Positions 24,020 through 32,352 of a stretch of 40,090 nucleotides of DNA are shown piece by piece (the first letter of the stretch is position 1; the number at the start of each line of letters is the position of its first letter). This DNA comes from JAWXVD01 sp044425705 (GTDB taxonomy: Bacteria; Bacillota; Clostridia; Lachnospirales; Lachnospiraceae). A program made the position numbers and the translations under genes. The notes under the pieces are model-generated. The model worked only from the letters and a program-made list of their open reading frames with translations, was not told the origin of the DNA and ran no database searches. Location of the stretch: NCBI GenBank assembly GCA_044425705.1, contig JAWXVD010000018.1:1-40090 (forward strand), read 5' to 3'.

Positions 24020-24529
24020 TTATTGTGGTACTAAATCTACAATTTCTCCTAAAATTTCCCCAAAATTTTTTCCATCAACTACAACTATATAATCCGCCAC
24101 TGTTTCATAAATATTTTCCCTTTTTGCAAGCAATTCTGCAATTTTCCCTTTGGGATCCTCTCCTTGTAACAAAGGTCTCGCCGTATCATGTTTGACTCTT
24201 TCATAAATAGTATCCACATTAGCTTTTAAATAAATCACTGTTCCTAATTCTTGTAGCAATGCTCTATTCTGTTCTTGAATAGGTAATCCACCACCTACAG
24301 AAATCACATGGTTACTTTTTTCTTTTAACAAGTCTTTGATACATAAGTTTTCCATGTTTCGAAATTCTGCTTCACCTTTTGTGGCAAAAATTTCTGTAAT
24401 AGATGTTTTTTCTTTGTTTTCAATTAATTTATCTGTGTCAAAAAAAGTCATTTTCACTTTATAAGATAAGCGAATCCCTACGCTCGTTTTACCACAGCCC
24501 ATAAAACCGATTAAAATAATATTATTCAT
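24020..24529 (-). CDS. aroK: Shikimate kinase
   Basis: A 169-residue P-loop kinase that phosphorylates shikimate with ATP. The Walker A is GFMGCGKTSVG (8-18), the shikimate-binding Asp is in FFDTDK, GEAEFRNME supplies the next Arg, VGGGLP is the Walker-B-like glycine loop, and ARPLLQG holds the lid Arg. The start overlaps aroE by 8 bp, so translation is coupled. Confidence 0.95.
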   Translation of the reverse strand: MNNIILIGFMGCGKTSVGIRLSYKVKMTFFDTDKLIENKEKTSITEIFATKGEAEFRNMENLCIKDLLKEKSNHVISVGGGLPIQEQNRALLQELGTVIYLKANVDTIYERVKHDTARPLLQGEDPKGKIAELLAKRENIYETVADYIVVVDGKNFGEILGEIVDLVPQ

Positions 24530-25397
24530 TGATTCCCATTTCTTCTTTCATCTTTTGATATACCATATTGACTAAATCTTCTGGTACGATTGTTTCATTC
24601 CACAATTCAAATGCAATGATTCCTTGGTATAGCAACATTTTTAATCCATGATAGGCTACTCCACCATTGGCTTTTACTAATTCCATAAATTTTGTATTAG
24701 TTGGTTTATAAATCAAATCATAGCCTGTATGTATTTTATCATAAAATGCAGAATCTGCAATTACCACATCTTCTACATTAGGACTAAGACCTACGCTAGT
24801 GGCTTGAATCGCAATCATTTTTTTATTAGGCAACTGTGGATATTCCTCCAATGCCATAGGTATCACAAATTCTCTTTCCGATTTATCATTCACCTCTTTT
24901 GCTACCAGTCTAGCCTTTTCTACATTACGATTTAAAAGATACAGCTTTTTCACACCATATGCAGCACACATGAATGCAACGGCTCTAGCTGCTCCGCCTG
25001 CTCCTAGTACAATCATTTCTTCCCCTGCAATATGCACACCGTCACTTTCCATAGCACGATAAAGCCCTGGTAAATCTGTATTATATCCTTTATATCCTGT
25101 GTCTTGTCTTACTAGTGTGTTGACTGCACCAATTTTTTCTGCTAATTCATCTATTTCGCTAAGAGACCCGATTACATCACTTTTATAAGGCACTGTCACA
25201 TTTAATCCTAGCATACCCAAATGATAAGCCCCTTCTATAGCACTGGCAATATTTTCTTCCACCAAAAATGGTAGATAAGCTAAATTAACCTGCAATTCAC
25301 AGGCCAATGTATTATGAATCACTGGTGACATGGTATGGGCAATAGGCTTACCGATAACACCACAGACTTTTGTTCTTCCATTGATTTTCATTTTCAT
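24522..25397 (-). CDS. aroE: Shikimate dehydrogenase (NADP)
   Basis: A protein of 291 residues from the chosen start that reduces 3-dehydroshikimate. The substrate-binding segment IAHTMSPVIHN, the catalytic Lys in NVTVPYKSDV and the Asp in GYNTDLPGL are present. The NADP-binding loop is VLGAGGAARAV, followed by NRNVEKA. I chose the ATG at 25397 because GGAGG lies ten bases upstream and the family N-terminus (KVCGVIGKPI) follows; the frame is open to 25448 without a ribosome site. It overlaps aroK and lies 86 bp after yqeG. Confidence 0.95.
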   Translation of the reverse strand: MKMKINGRTKVCGVIGKPIAHTMSPVIHNTLACELQVNLAYLPFLVEENIASAIEGAYHLGMLGLNVTVPYKSDVIGSLSEIDELAEKIGAVNTLVRQDTGYKGYNTDLPGLYRAMESDGVHIAGEEMIVLGAGGAARAVAFMCAAYGVKKLYLLNRNVEKARLVAKEVNDKSEREFVIPMALEEYPQLPNKKMIAIQATSVGLSPNVEDVVIADSAFYDKIHTGYDLIYKPTNTKFMELVKANGGVAYHGLKMLLYQGIIAFELWNETIVPEDLVNMVYQKMKEEMGINE

Positions 25398-25483
25398 AGT
25401 GATGCTTCCTCCGCTCTCAATCTGATGACTCCTCCTCACAAGAGACAAATTTCCATTTAAAAATCTAATTCATTGCCCTTTAT

Positions 25484-26002
25484 CTATTCCTTTTTCACTA
25501 TCTGCCCTACATTCTTATTGTAAAAATATAACACAATTTTCTCAAAAAATCGTTTGATCACGATTTGAATTTCTTCTTTGGGATTGATTGGCATAACGAG
25601 AATATTATGGATTCCTGTTCTCTTTGCCCCCCATACATCTGTGAAAAGCTGATCTCCTACAAATAACGTAGTTTCCTTTGTTGTTCCCATCATCTCCATA
25701 GCTTTGATATAGTTCTTTCTGGAAGGCTTGTTTGCCTTATAGATATAGGGTGCACCCACTTGATTATGAAATGTTTTTACACGTTCTTCCTTATTATTAG
25801 ACAGTAAAACTGCTGAAAATCCTAATTTACGCAACTCTTCAAATAACCGTATACTTCTTTCATCCGCTGGTGCTCCATGAGGCACTAAAGTATTATCTAC
25901 ATCAAAAATCACGCCTCTAAATCCTTCTTCATATTTCTTATTAAAATCGATTACATAGGTTGATGTTTCATATTCTTGAGGATAAAAAGTTTCTAAAAAC
26001 AT
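25484..26002 (-). CDS. yqeG: YqeG-family HAD IIIA phosphatase
   Basis: A protein of 172 residues from the ATG at 26002, which has GAAGGG upstream. The HAD motif I is FDVDNTL, with both catalytic Asp residues; motif II is LLSNNKEER; motif III/IV is FVGDQLFTDVWGA. YqeG proteins are predicted phosphatases of unknown substrate, often encoded near yqeH or shikimate genes in Firmicutes. The C-terminal helix (FFEKIVLYFYNKN) is typical. It lies 51 bp after the last gene of the nickel/peptide importer, in the same direction, and may be read through from there. Confidence 0.9.
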   Translation of the reverse strand: MFLETFYPQEYETSTYVIDFNKKYEEGFRGVIFDVDNTLVPHGAPADERSIRLFEELRKLGFSAVLLSNNKEERVKTFHNQVGAPYIYKANKPSRKNYIKAMEMMGTTKETTLFVGDQLFTDVWGAKRTGIHNILVMPINPKEEIQIVIKRFFEKIVLYFYNKNVGQIVKKE

Positions 26003-26053
26003 AATCCTTTCCCTTCTTTTTTTAAAATTCACTTGAAGTGACAAATATCATTT

Positions 26054-26791
26054 TCACTCTACAGCATCTAGAAGCATCCTTGTATATGCATGCTGTGGAT
26101 TAGCAAATACTTCCTCTACCCTTCCCTCTTCCACTATTTTACCATGCTGCATAATCATGACACGATCACATAATTGATACACCACTCGCAAATCGTGAGA
26201 AATAAATAAAACTGCTAATTCCATTTCTTCATGCAAGGTTTTCAATAATTTTAAAATTTGCTTTTGCATGGTCACATCTAGGGCAGAAACAGGTTCATCT
26301 GCCACTAAGAAAGTAGGCTCTAACATTAAGGCTACTGCAATCCCTACCCTTTGTCGTTGACCACCAGATAGCTGACTGGGATATTTTTCTCCTACCTCTT
26401 TCGGCAATCCTACTTTTTCTAACATTTCGTCCACTTTATGTTGCATCTCTTCTCTACTTAATTCTCGATGCATTTTCAGTGGTTCCATTAAAATCCAAGC
26501 AATCCTTTTGGCAGGATTCAATGAACTATAGGGATCTTGAAAAACCATCTGTGGTGTTTTACAAGAAGTCTCAATAGTTCCTTCAAATTTTTTATTTAAC
26601 CCTAAAATAGTTTTCGCTAATGTAGATTTACCACAACCACTTTCACCGACTAATCCTACAATCTCTCCGCTTTCTATTGTAAATTCTATATGATTTAAGA
26701 CTTGACGTTTTTTCTTTTTACTAAAAAACCCTTTTTGATTTTCATAAAAGGAAACATTCAAATCTTTCACTTCCAATACAGGTTTTCCCAT
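26054..26791 (-). CDS. Nickel/peptide ABC importer ATPase, second (NikE/DppF type)
   Basis: A 245-residue ABC ATPase: Walker A GESGCGKST, the signature LSGGQRQRVGIA, Walker B FLVADEPVSALD and the switch ISHDLR. It lacks the C-terminal oligopeptide/HPY extension of about 70 residues seen in DppD/DppF/OppD/OppF, and so resembles NikE or metallophore-import ATPases in length. The ATG at 26791 is preferred over a GTG six bases earlier because AGGTG is then properly placed. It is the last gene of the five-gene importer and lies 28 bp after its partner ATPase. Confidence 0.9.
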   Translation of the reverse strand: MGKPVLEVKDLNVSFYENQKGFFSKKKKRQVLNHIEFTIESGEIVGLVGESGCGKSTLAKTILGLNKKFEGTIETSCKTPQMVFQDPYSSLNPAKRIAWILMEPLKMHRELSREEMQHKVDEMLEKVGLPKEVGEKYPSQLSGGQRQRVGIAVALMLEPTFLVADEPVSALDVTMQKQILKLLKTLHEEMELAVLFISHDLRVVYQLCDRVMIMQHGKIVEEGRVEEVFANPQHAYTRMLLDAVE

Positions 26792-26819
26792 CTCCACACC
26801 TATCTTCCATTTTCACTTT

Positions 26820-27608
26820 TTACTTTAGCTTTTCAAATTTAGGAATTGCTGCAATTAATTCTTTTGTATATTCTTCTTTTGGATGATGAAAAATTTCATC
26901 TACTTGCCCTTCTTCTACAATATATCCCCCTTGCATAACAATCACTTTATGACATAATTTCTTCACCAAACTCAAATCATGAGAGATAAATAGGATAGCT
27001 GTTTTTCTTTCCTCATTCATTTTTTTCAATAATTGAATAATTTGACTTTGAATGGTCACATCTAAAGCTGTTGTTGGCTCATCTGCAATCAATAATCTAG
27101 GTTCACATATCATGGCTGCTGCAATCATCACCCTCTGTCTCATACCACCTGATAATTGATGGGGATAAGAGCGGTAGACACGTTCTGGTTGGTCTAGTCC
27201 AACTTCTTCTAGTAAAGATAATGCTTTTTGCTTCCGTTCTTCTTTTCCTAAATCAGTATGCAAAAGTAAACATTCTTCCACCTGCCATCCGATTTTTTTT
27301 ACAGGATTAAGAGAAACCATAGGTTCCTGAAAAATCATGCTAATATCATTTCCTTGTATAGTTCTTAATTCTTTTCTGCTACACTCTAAAATATCCATAC
27401 CTTGAAAATAGATATGGCCATTTTTTTTCATATCTTTACGATTCAATAAACCTGCCACTGCCAATGCGGTCATAGTTTTTCCAGAGCCTGATTCTCCCAC
27501 AATACCCACAATTTCACCAGTTGTCATTTGTAAATTAAAATCATAAACTACAGTTTCTGGCACACTCTTATCATGAAATTCTATGTTTAAATTCTTAATT
27601 TCTAGCAT
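26820..27608 (-). CDS. Nickel/peptide ABC importer ATPase, first (NikD/DppD type)
   Basis: A 262-residue ABC ATPase with Walker A GESGSGKT, a Gln-loop MIFQEPMVSLNP typical of the peptide/nickel family, the signature LSGGMRQRVMIAAAM, Walker B LLIADEPTTALD and the switch ISHDLS. As in its partner, the usual C-terminal extension of oligopeptide ATPases is missing. It powers import with the other ATPase as a heterodimer. Its start overlaps the DppC-type permease gene by 14 bp, which indicates coupled translation. Confidence 0.9.
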   Translation of the reverse strand: MLEIKNLNIEFHDKSVPETVVYDFNLQMTTGEIVGIVGESGSGKTMTALAVAGLLNRKDMKKNGHIYFQGMDILECSRKELRTIQGNDISMIFQEPMVSLNPVKKIGWQVEECLLLHTDLGKEERKQKALSLLEEVGLDQPERVYRSYPHQLSGGMRQRVMIAAAMICEPRLLIADEPTTALDVTIQSQIIQLLKKMNEERKTAILFISHDLSLVKKLCHKVIVMQGGYIVEEGQVDEIFHHPKEEYTKELIAAIPKFEKLK

Positions 27609-28395
27609 ATCCTTCTCCTAACAAACTAAATCCTAAAATCATAAGAATCATTACTATCCCTGGAAACATAGCATAAGTTGGTGTAGAAAATATATAGGCT
27701 TGTGCTTCTGATAGCATACTACCTAAACTTGCATCTGGTGGTTGTACCCCAATTCCCAAATAACTCATTCCTGCTTCAGCAATGACTGCATTATTGAATC
27801 CAATCATAATAGCTGATAATAAAATAGTACGTATATTAGGTAAAATATGAACAAACATGATTCGCAAGTGGCTGACACCTGCTAGCCTCGCACTTTTTAC
27901 ATAATCCAGATTTTTACAATGCATAAATTCACTTCGTACAATACGTGCAAAACTTGGAATAAAGGCAATGCCTAAAGCAATGATAACATTTTTCATTCCA
28001 ACACCTAAAATCGCTATCATCACAAGTGCTAACAAAATACTTGAAAAAGCAAAAATAGTATCTAAAATACGCATCAATATTTCATCTAGAAGACCACCAA
28101 AATATCCGGTGATTGCCCCTATCATAGTTCCTATACTGGCACCGATTAAAACGGTGGATGTTGCCACAAACAATGTATTTCTACTGCCTACTAGAACACG
28201 ACTGAAAATATCACGGCCAAAATTATCACAACCCATCCAATGTGCCCACGAAACCCCTGCTAATTTTTGACTAGAATCCATCATTTCAGGATCGTAAGGT
28301 GTATAAAAACATCCTAAAATCACAAAGAATACAATGATTCCTGTAATCATGCTTCCTATGATAAAATTAAAATTTTTCTTTTTTTTCATTTCCAT
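27595..28395 (-). CDS. Nickel/peptide ABC permease, NikC/DppC type
   Basis: A 266-residue permease with an N-terminal membrane anchor and five further spans. Seen: the family region HWMGCDNFGRDIFSRVLVGS after the first span, and the coupling loop YVKSARLAGVSHLRIMFVHI followed by LPN. I chose the ATG at 28395 because GAGG lies six bases upstream; an ATG twelve bases earlier has no proper spacing. It pairs with the NikB/DppB permease 39 bp upstream. Confidence 0.9.
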   Translation of the reverse strand: MEMKKKKNFNFIIGSMITGIIVFFVILGCFYTPYDPEMMDSSQKLAGVSWAHWMGCDNFGRDIFSRVLVGSRNTLFVATSTVLIGASIGTMIGAITGYFGGLLDEILMRILDTIFAFSSILLALVMIAILGVGMKNVIIALGIAFIPSFARIVRSEFMHCKNLDYVKSARLAGVSHLRIMFVHILPNIRTILLSAIMIGFNNAVIAEAGMSYLGIGVQPPDASLGSMLSEAQAYIFSTPTYAMFPGIVMILMILGFSLLGEGYARN

Positions 28396-28434
28396 ACTAA
28401 TCCTCATCCCTGGTTACTGGTTACATGAAATTTT

Positions 28435-29379
28435 TTAATTTTCATCCTGAATCCTTGGATCTACCCATCTATAAGTAAAATCTACTACTAAATTAATTGT
28501 CAAAATAAAGCCTGCCATACAAACTATAATAGCTTGTACAATTGGATAATCTCTACTAGAAATAGCTGTCAACAAGATTCTTCCAATGCCAGGAATGCTA
28601 AATACTTGCTCAATAATAATACTACCTGCAATAATATCTGCCAAAGCCATTCCTAGAAATGTTATAACTGGAATGATAGCATTTTTTAACACATGCCTGT
28701 TAAATACTTCCTTTGAGGAGTTTCCTCTACTGTAAGCCGTTCTCACATATTCTTTTTTCTTTTCATTTAATAAGGAACTTCTTAACAATTTGATTGCCAT
28801 AGCTGCCTTAGGCAAGGCAATTGCAATGGCTGGAAAAATCAAATAGGAAAGAAATCCTATCATATCTGTTTGATAGGATACATAACCACCTGGTGTAAAC
28901 AGACGAAATGTCAATCCAAATAACAAGGTGATGATAATCCCCGAAAAAAATGGGGGAACTGCCATAATGATTTGATTGATAATATAAATGGCTCGATCCA
29001 CCTTGCTCTCTTCATGTTTTGCACAATAAATTCCTATCGGTAAAGCCAGTACTATAATCACCAAAAAGGAAAGAACCGTTAATACAATAGTAATTGGTAA
29101 TTTATCTAACACAATTTCTGTTACCGATGTTTGATAGCTATAGGAAGTTCCCATATCTCCTTGCACAAATCCGCTAAGCCAGCTTCCATATTGTTCTAAT
29201 AAAGGGTCATTTAACCCCATCTCTTCTCTAAGCTGTTCTACTTTCTCTTCTGTTGCTTGGGTACCCAGCATAGAAACTGCTGGATCCCCTGATATTACTT
29301 GGAAAGATAAGAAAACTAAAAAGGAAACTGCCAACAATGTAACTATCATAGCCATAATTTTTTGTATTACGATTTTCAA
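28435..29379 (-). CDS. Nickel/peptide ABC permease, NikB/DppB type
   Basis: A 314-residue permease with six spans. The N-terminal external region reads LREEMGLNDPLLEQYGSWLS, typical of DppB/NikB, and the coupling loop is KKEYVRTAYSRGNSSKEVF followed by NRHVLKNAIIP. The C-terminus ends TYRWVDPRI, the usual DPR tail. Translation starts at a TTG (29379) seven bases after GGAGG. The length equals NikB as I recall it. It lies 23 bp after the binding-protein gene. Confidence 0.92.
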   Translation of the reverse strand: MKIVIQKIMAMIVTLLAVSFLVFLSFQVISGDPAVSMLGTQATEEKVEQLREEMGLNDPLLEQYGSWLSGFVQGDMGTSYSYQTSVTEIVLDKLPITIVLTVLSFLVIIVLALPIGIYCAKHEESKVDRAIYIINQIIMAVPPFFSGIIITLLFGLTFRLFTPGGYVSYQTDMIGFLSYLIFPAIAIALPKAAMAIKLLRSSLLNEKKKEYVRTAYSRGNSSKEVFNRHVLKNAIIPVITFLGMALADIIAGSIIIEQVFSIPGIGRILLTAISSRDYPIVQAIIVCMAGFILTINLVVDFTYRWVDPRIQDEN

Positions 29380-29402
29380 CTTCTTACCTCCCCATCTCTG
29401 AC

Positions 29403-30914
29403 CTATTCCACAATATAAAGTTTTGCAATATCTTGTGCATACAATGGATAAAATTCATATCCTGCATACTTGCTATTTAATGCAACAAATTCTGGCAAAT
29501 CTTGAATATATACATTGGCTGCATCTGTTGAAAGAATCCTTAAACATTCTTGATAATATGCTGTTTTTACATCATCATCCACAGAAGCTGTAGCATTAGC
29601 AAATGCAGTATCGTATTCTTCATTACTATAATTAATGAAATTATCTGTAGCTGTAGACGTAAATCGTTCCAACATGGCTCTGGCTGTTAAGCTGCTGGCA
29701 TCTACACCTACTACCGTTGCCTCATAATTGGTATTTAAATAGACATCACTTAACCAACTATCCCATTCTACCAATTGAATCTGTGCATCTACTCCGATTG
29801 GTTTTAATTGTTCCACCAATACTTGTGCTGCATCAATATGTTGTTGATAATTAGAAGGTACTGTGATTGTCATAGTAAACCCATCTGGATATCCAGCTTC
29901 TTCTAACAATTCGATAGCTTTTTCAATATTTTGATTGTAAGTATCATTTAATTCTGTCATAAAATATTTTTCAAATGCTGGGAACATACTGCTCCCTACT
30001 TCTGTCCCTTTTCCATCAGATACCATATCCATAATACCATCTGGATCTATGGCATAACAAAGTGCCTGTCTTACTCTAACGTCTTGGAAGATTTCTGCTT
30101 CATTGTTTAAATACATAGCTTGCACTAAATTCATAGTACCTTCTATAATGGTAAAATTATCTGATAATTCATCTACTTGTGATTGTGGAAGTCTTGCATA
30201 CATATCAATAGATCCACCTTCTAAATCCATAACAACAGAGTCTGGATTGGCACATATTTTAAACGTAACATCTGTTATATTAGCTGGCTCTCCCCAGTAA
30301 TCTTCAAATTTAGTCACAACAATGTTTTCTTGTATCGAACGAGACACATATTGATACGGTCCTGTTCCAATTGGGTTTGTATCAGTTTCTGTATTAGATG
30401 CAGGTATAATAGCCGTTGTCATATAGGCTAAAAACTCCGTATCAGCACTTGATAATACAATTTCTACCGTTGCATCATCTATAATATTCACGCTTTCTAC
30501 AATAGAATACGCCGGTACTAGTGGTTCTCCATTACTAGTATCGGCGCATCGATCAATCGAATATTTTACGTCCTCCACTGTAACCAAACTTCCATCATGA
30601 AATTGAATACCATCTCGTAATGTAAAAGTATAAATCTGACCATCATCAGAAATTGTGTACTGGCTTGCCACCGCAGGATTTAAATTACCATCGCTATCAG
30701 GTTTCACCAAACCTTCAAACACATTAAATAGTACCTCTCTCGTTCCTGCCCCTACTGCTACATGGGGGTCAAGACTATCTTCGATATCTTGAGGTATACC
30801 AATGGTAATCTGAGAAGAACTCTCTCCCGTCTTATCACCTGAACATCCGCTCAGTGCAATAGATAGTGTCAATAACACAGTAACTAAAAGTAAAAAGCTT
30901 GCTTTTCGTTTCAT
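29403..30914 (-). CDS. Solute-binding lipoprotein, family 5 (nickel/peptide type)
   Basis: A 503-residue extracellular lipoprotein with a signal and lipobox Leu-Ser-Gly-Cys (Cys24). The family-5 fold starts at ITIGIPQDIEDSLDPHVAVG. The landmark DGIQFHDGSLVTVEDVKYSI and the later VRQALCYAIDPDGIM are present. Family members bind peptides, nickel or metallophores; the ligand cannot be read here. The shorter ATPases of the operon favour the nickel/metallophore branch, while the CodY-like boxes in its leader favour peptides. It is the first gene of the operon, behind a strong promoter at 30995-31023, with AAGGAG before the ATG. Confidence 0.92.
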   Translation of the reverse strand: MKRKASFLLLVTVLLTLSIALSGCSGDKTGESSSQITIGIPQDIEDSLDPHVAVGAGTREVLFNVFEGLVKPDSDGNLNPAVASQYTISDDGQIYTFTLRDGIQFHDGSLVTVEDVKYSIDRCADTSNGEPLVPAYSIVESVNIIDDATVEIVLSSADTEFLAYMTTAIIPASNTETDTNPIGTGPYQYVSRSIQENIVVTKFEDYWGEPANITDVTFKICANPDSVVMDLEGGSIDMYARLPQSQVDELSDNFTIIEGTMNLVQAMYLNNEAEIFQDVRVRQALCYAIDPDGIMDMVSDGKGTEVGSSMFPAFEKYFMTELNDTYNQNIEKAIELLEEAGYPDGFTMTITVPSNYQQHIDAAQVLVEQLKPIGVDAQIQLVEWDSWLSDVYLNTNYEATVVGVDASSLTARAMLERFTSTATDNFINYSNEEYDTAFANATASVDDDVKTAYYQECLRILSTDAANVYIQDLPEFVALNSKYAGYEFYPLYAQDIAKLYIVE

Positions 30915-30944
30915 GTTTTTTCTTTCTCCTTATTCGCTATATTT

Positions 30945-30986
30945 AATTTTACCAAAATTTTAATTTTACCAAAAATTTAATTTTGG
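30945..30986 (-). promoter_or_regulatory. Tandem CodY-like boxes downstream of the importer promoter
   Basis: A 16-bp unit repeats with a 17-bp period (30942-30957, 30959-30974) with a third partial copy. On the minus strand the units read AATTTTGGTAAAATT (30959-30945) and a version with one extra T (30977-30962). CodY's consensus is AATTTTCWGAAAATT, so the first box differs only in its three central bases. They begin about 10-20 bp past the -10, a good place for repression. CodY control of peptide importers is well known; binding here is inferred. Confidence 0.5.
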
Positions 30987-30994
30987 TTCGACTT

Positions 30995-31023
30995 ATTCTA
31001 TCTCTTTTTGTGGAAAACGTCAA
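30995..31023 (-). promoter_or_regulatory. Sigma-A promoter of the nickel/peptide importer operon
   Basis: TTGACG (31023-31018) and TAGAAT (31000-30995) are separated by exactly 17 bp. The predicted start is near 30988, leaving a leader of about 75 nt that contains the CodY-like boxes. Confidence 0.75.
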
Positions 31024-31083
31024 TAAGTTTGTTAAAAAATAATCAAATTCATTTTTTCCATTTTTATCCAACAAAACCAAATA

Positions 31084-31111
31084 GAAAAAGAGTGAAAATT
31101 TACATTCACCC
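31084..31111 (-). terminator. Rho-independent terminator after the small membrane protein
   Basis: On the minus strand GGGTGAA pairs with TTCACTC (one G:U), followed by TTTTTCT. It lies 28 bp past the stop of the gene at 31139 and separates the nrdR unit from the importer promoter. Confidence 0.75.
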
Positions 31112-31138
31112 TTTGTAATAATAGTATTCAGTTTTATA

Positions 31139-31408
31139 TTATTTTTTTATCATTTGATTATATCTTATAGTAAGGAATAATTTTGTAAATGTTGCAATCA
31201 ACATAAAAATCAAAATCCATCCAACAAAGTACAGTGCATAACCAGAAATATTTTCGTACCAAATCACACCTTCTAATATTTTATCCCCAAAATACATAAG
31301 GGCTAATATTACCACTGCAATCAATAAAAATGCCAATCGAAATTTGTTTGCTGTTTCTATTCTTTTCTTTGCCTGTTCTACTTTTTCCTTTTTTTCTTCT
31401 GCATTCAT
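31139..31408 (-). CDS. Small two-span membrane protein, unknown
   Basis: An 89-residue protein. A charged amphipathic N-terminus (EEKKEKVEQAKKRIETANK) is followed by two membrane spans (about residues 27-42 and 57-78) and a short basic tail. I do not recognise a family. The ATG has an AAGGA site. It starts only 8 bp after nrdR and ends at a terminator, so it is co-transcribed with nrdR; a functional link is not implied. Confidence 0.75.
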   Translation of the reverse strand: MNAEEKKEKVEQAKKRIETANKFRLAFLLIAVVILALMYFGDKILEGVIWYENISGYALYFVGWILIFMLIATFTKLFLTIRYNQMIKK

Positions 31409-31416
31409 TTTTCTTC

Positions 31417-31875
31417 TTATTCCTTATGTGTTATCATCTTTTTTAATTCATCCATAAACGTATTTACATCTTTGAACTCTCGATATACAGATGCAAAACG
31501 AACGTATGCAACTGCATCTAGCTCTTTTAATTTATTCATCACTAGCTCGCCAATCACATCACTAGGGATTTCCTTCTCTTCTAGACTAAAAATCTCAGTC
31601 TCTACTTGATCTATCAAATGTGTAATTTCATTTACACTAACTGGTCTTTTATGACAAGAACGCAACACACCTGCTTCCATTTTAGACCGGTCATATGTTT
31701 CTCTATTCTCACCTTTTTTTATAATGACCAAAGGTATTGTTTCTACTTTTTCATAGGTAGTAAAACGCTTATCACATTCATCGCAAACACGTCTTCTCCT
31801 AATTGTATTATTTTCTTCTGCTGGTCTTGAATCAATAACTCGTGTACTCTCATGGCTACAAAACGGACATTTCAT
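31417..31875 (-). CDS. nrdR: Transcriptional repressor NrdR
   Basis: A 152-residue NrdR, which represses ribonucleotide reductase genes in response to ATP/dATP. The N-terminal zinc ribbon is complete (CPFC at 3-6 and CDEC near 31-34), followed by the ATP-cone domain (PLVIIKKGENRETYDRSKM and IGELVMNKLKELD, with VAYVRFASVYREF at its end). The length is normal. A near-consensus promoter lies 92-120 bp upstream. No reductase gene is in the window. Its place after ylmC/sigG is common in Clostridia. Confidence 0.96.
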   Translation of the reverse strand: MKCPFCSHESTRVIDSRPAEENNTIRRRRVCDECDKRFTTYEKVETIPLVIIKKGENRETYDRSKMEAGVLRSCHKRPVSVNEITHLIDQVETEIFSLEEKEIPSDVIGELVMNKLKELDAVAYVRFASVYREFKDVNTFMDELKKMITHKE

Positions 31876-31966
31876 ACGATACCTATCACTTTCTCAAAGT
31901 CTAGCAGGCTCCTAAGAGACACTCTGCTCATTCTCTTCTACCTCTGTTAACGGCTTCCTTAGGATA

Positions 31967-31995
31967 AGTATACTGTACTGTTATTTGTCTGTCAA
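31967..31995 (-). promoter_or_regulatory. Near-consensus sigma-A promoter of nrdR
   Basis: TTGACA (31995-31990) and TATACT (31972-31967) are separated by 17 bp on the minus strand. The predicted start is near 31960, giving a leader of about 85 nt before nrdR. Confidence 0.8.
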
Positions 31996-32011
31996 TTTTT
32001 TTGGATTTTTC

Positions 32012-32242
32012 CTAACATATATCTACAAAAATAATATCAGGTCCAATCTTCTTTATTTCATTGTAGCAAATGACCAATTCAGGTTCAAATCCAAATAAAT
32101 TTGTATATTTACCATGGCATGCCACAAAAATTTTACAAATACATCCTTGGCATTCATCGAATTCAACATCTATGACTCGCCCTAATCTTCTACAATCTCT
32201 TGTATTAATGACTTCCTTTCGTTTCAATTCAGAATATAGCAT
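32012..32242 (-). CDS. YlmC/YmxH-family PRC-barrel sporulation protein
   Basis: A 76-residue protein of the YlmC/YmxH family, PRC-barrel-like small proteins found near sigG in spore formers. Seen: LYSELKRKEVINTRDCRRLG, then GRVIDVEFDECQGCI and FVACHGKYTNLFGFEPELVI, which are typical. It has four cysteines clustered in the middle. The exact role is unknown. It lies 110 bp after sigG and upstream of nrdR's own promoter, so it probably shares transcription with sigG. Confidence 0.88.
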   Translation of the reverse strand: MLYSELKRKEVINTRDCRRLGRVIDVEFDECQGCICKIFVACHGKYTNLFGFEPELVICYNEIKKIGPDIIFVDIC

Positions 32243-32352
32243 TCACATACCAACTTTTTATTATTAATATATGCGCATCCATCATGCTCTGTTCTTCCAT
32301 TTCCTGAAGCAATGTACTCTCGGAATCCCTTGATGTATCTCTTTATATCTGA

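Noticed and set aside
26054..30914. Firm assignment as nikABCDE
   Set aside because: Gene lengths fit, but the binding-protein ligand residues cannot be judged by eye and the CodY-like boxes suggest peptides; no symbol was given.
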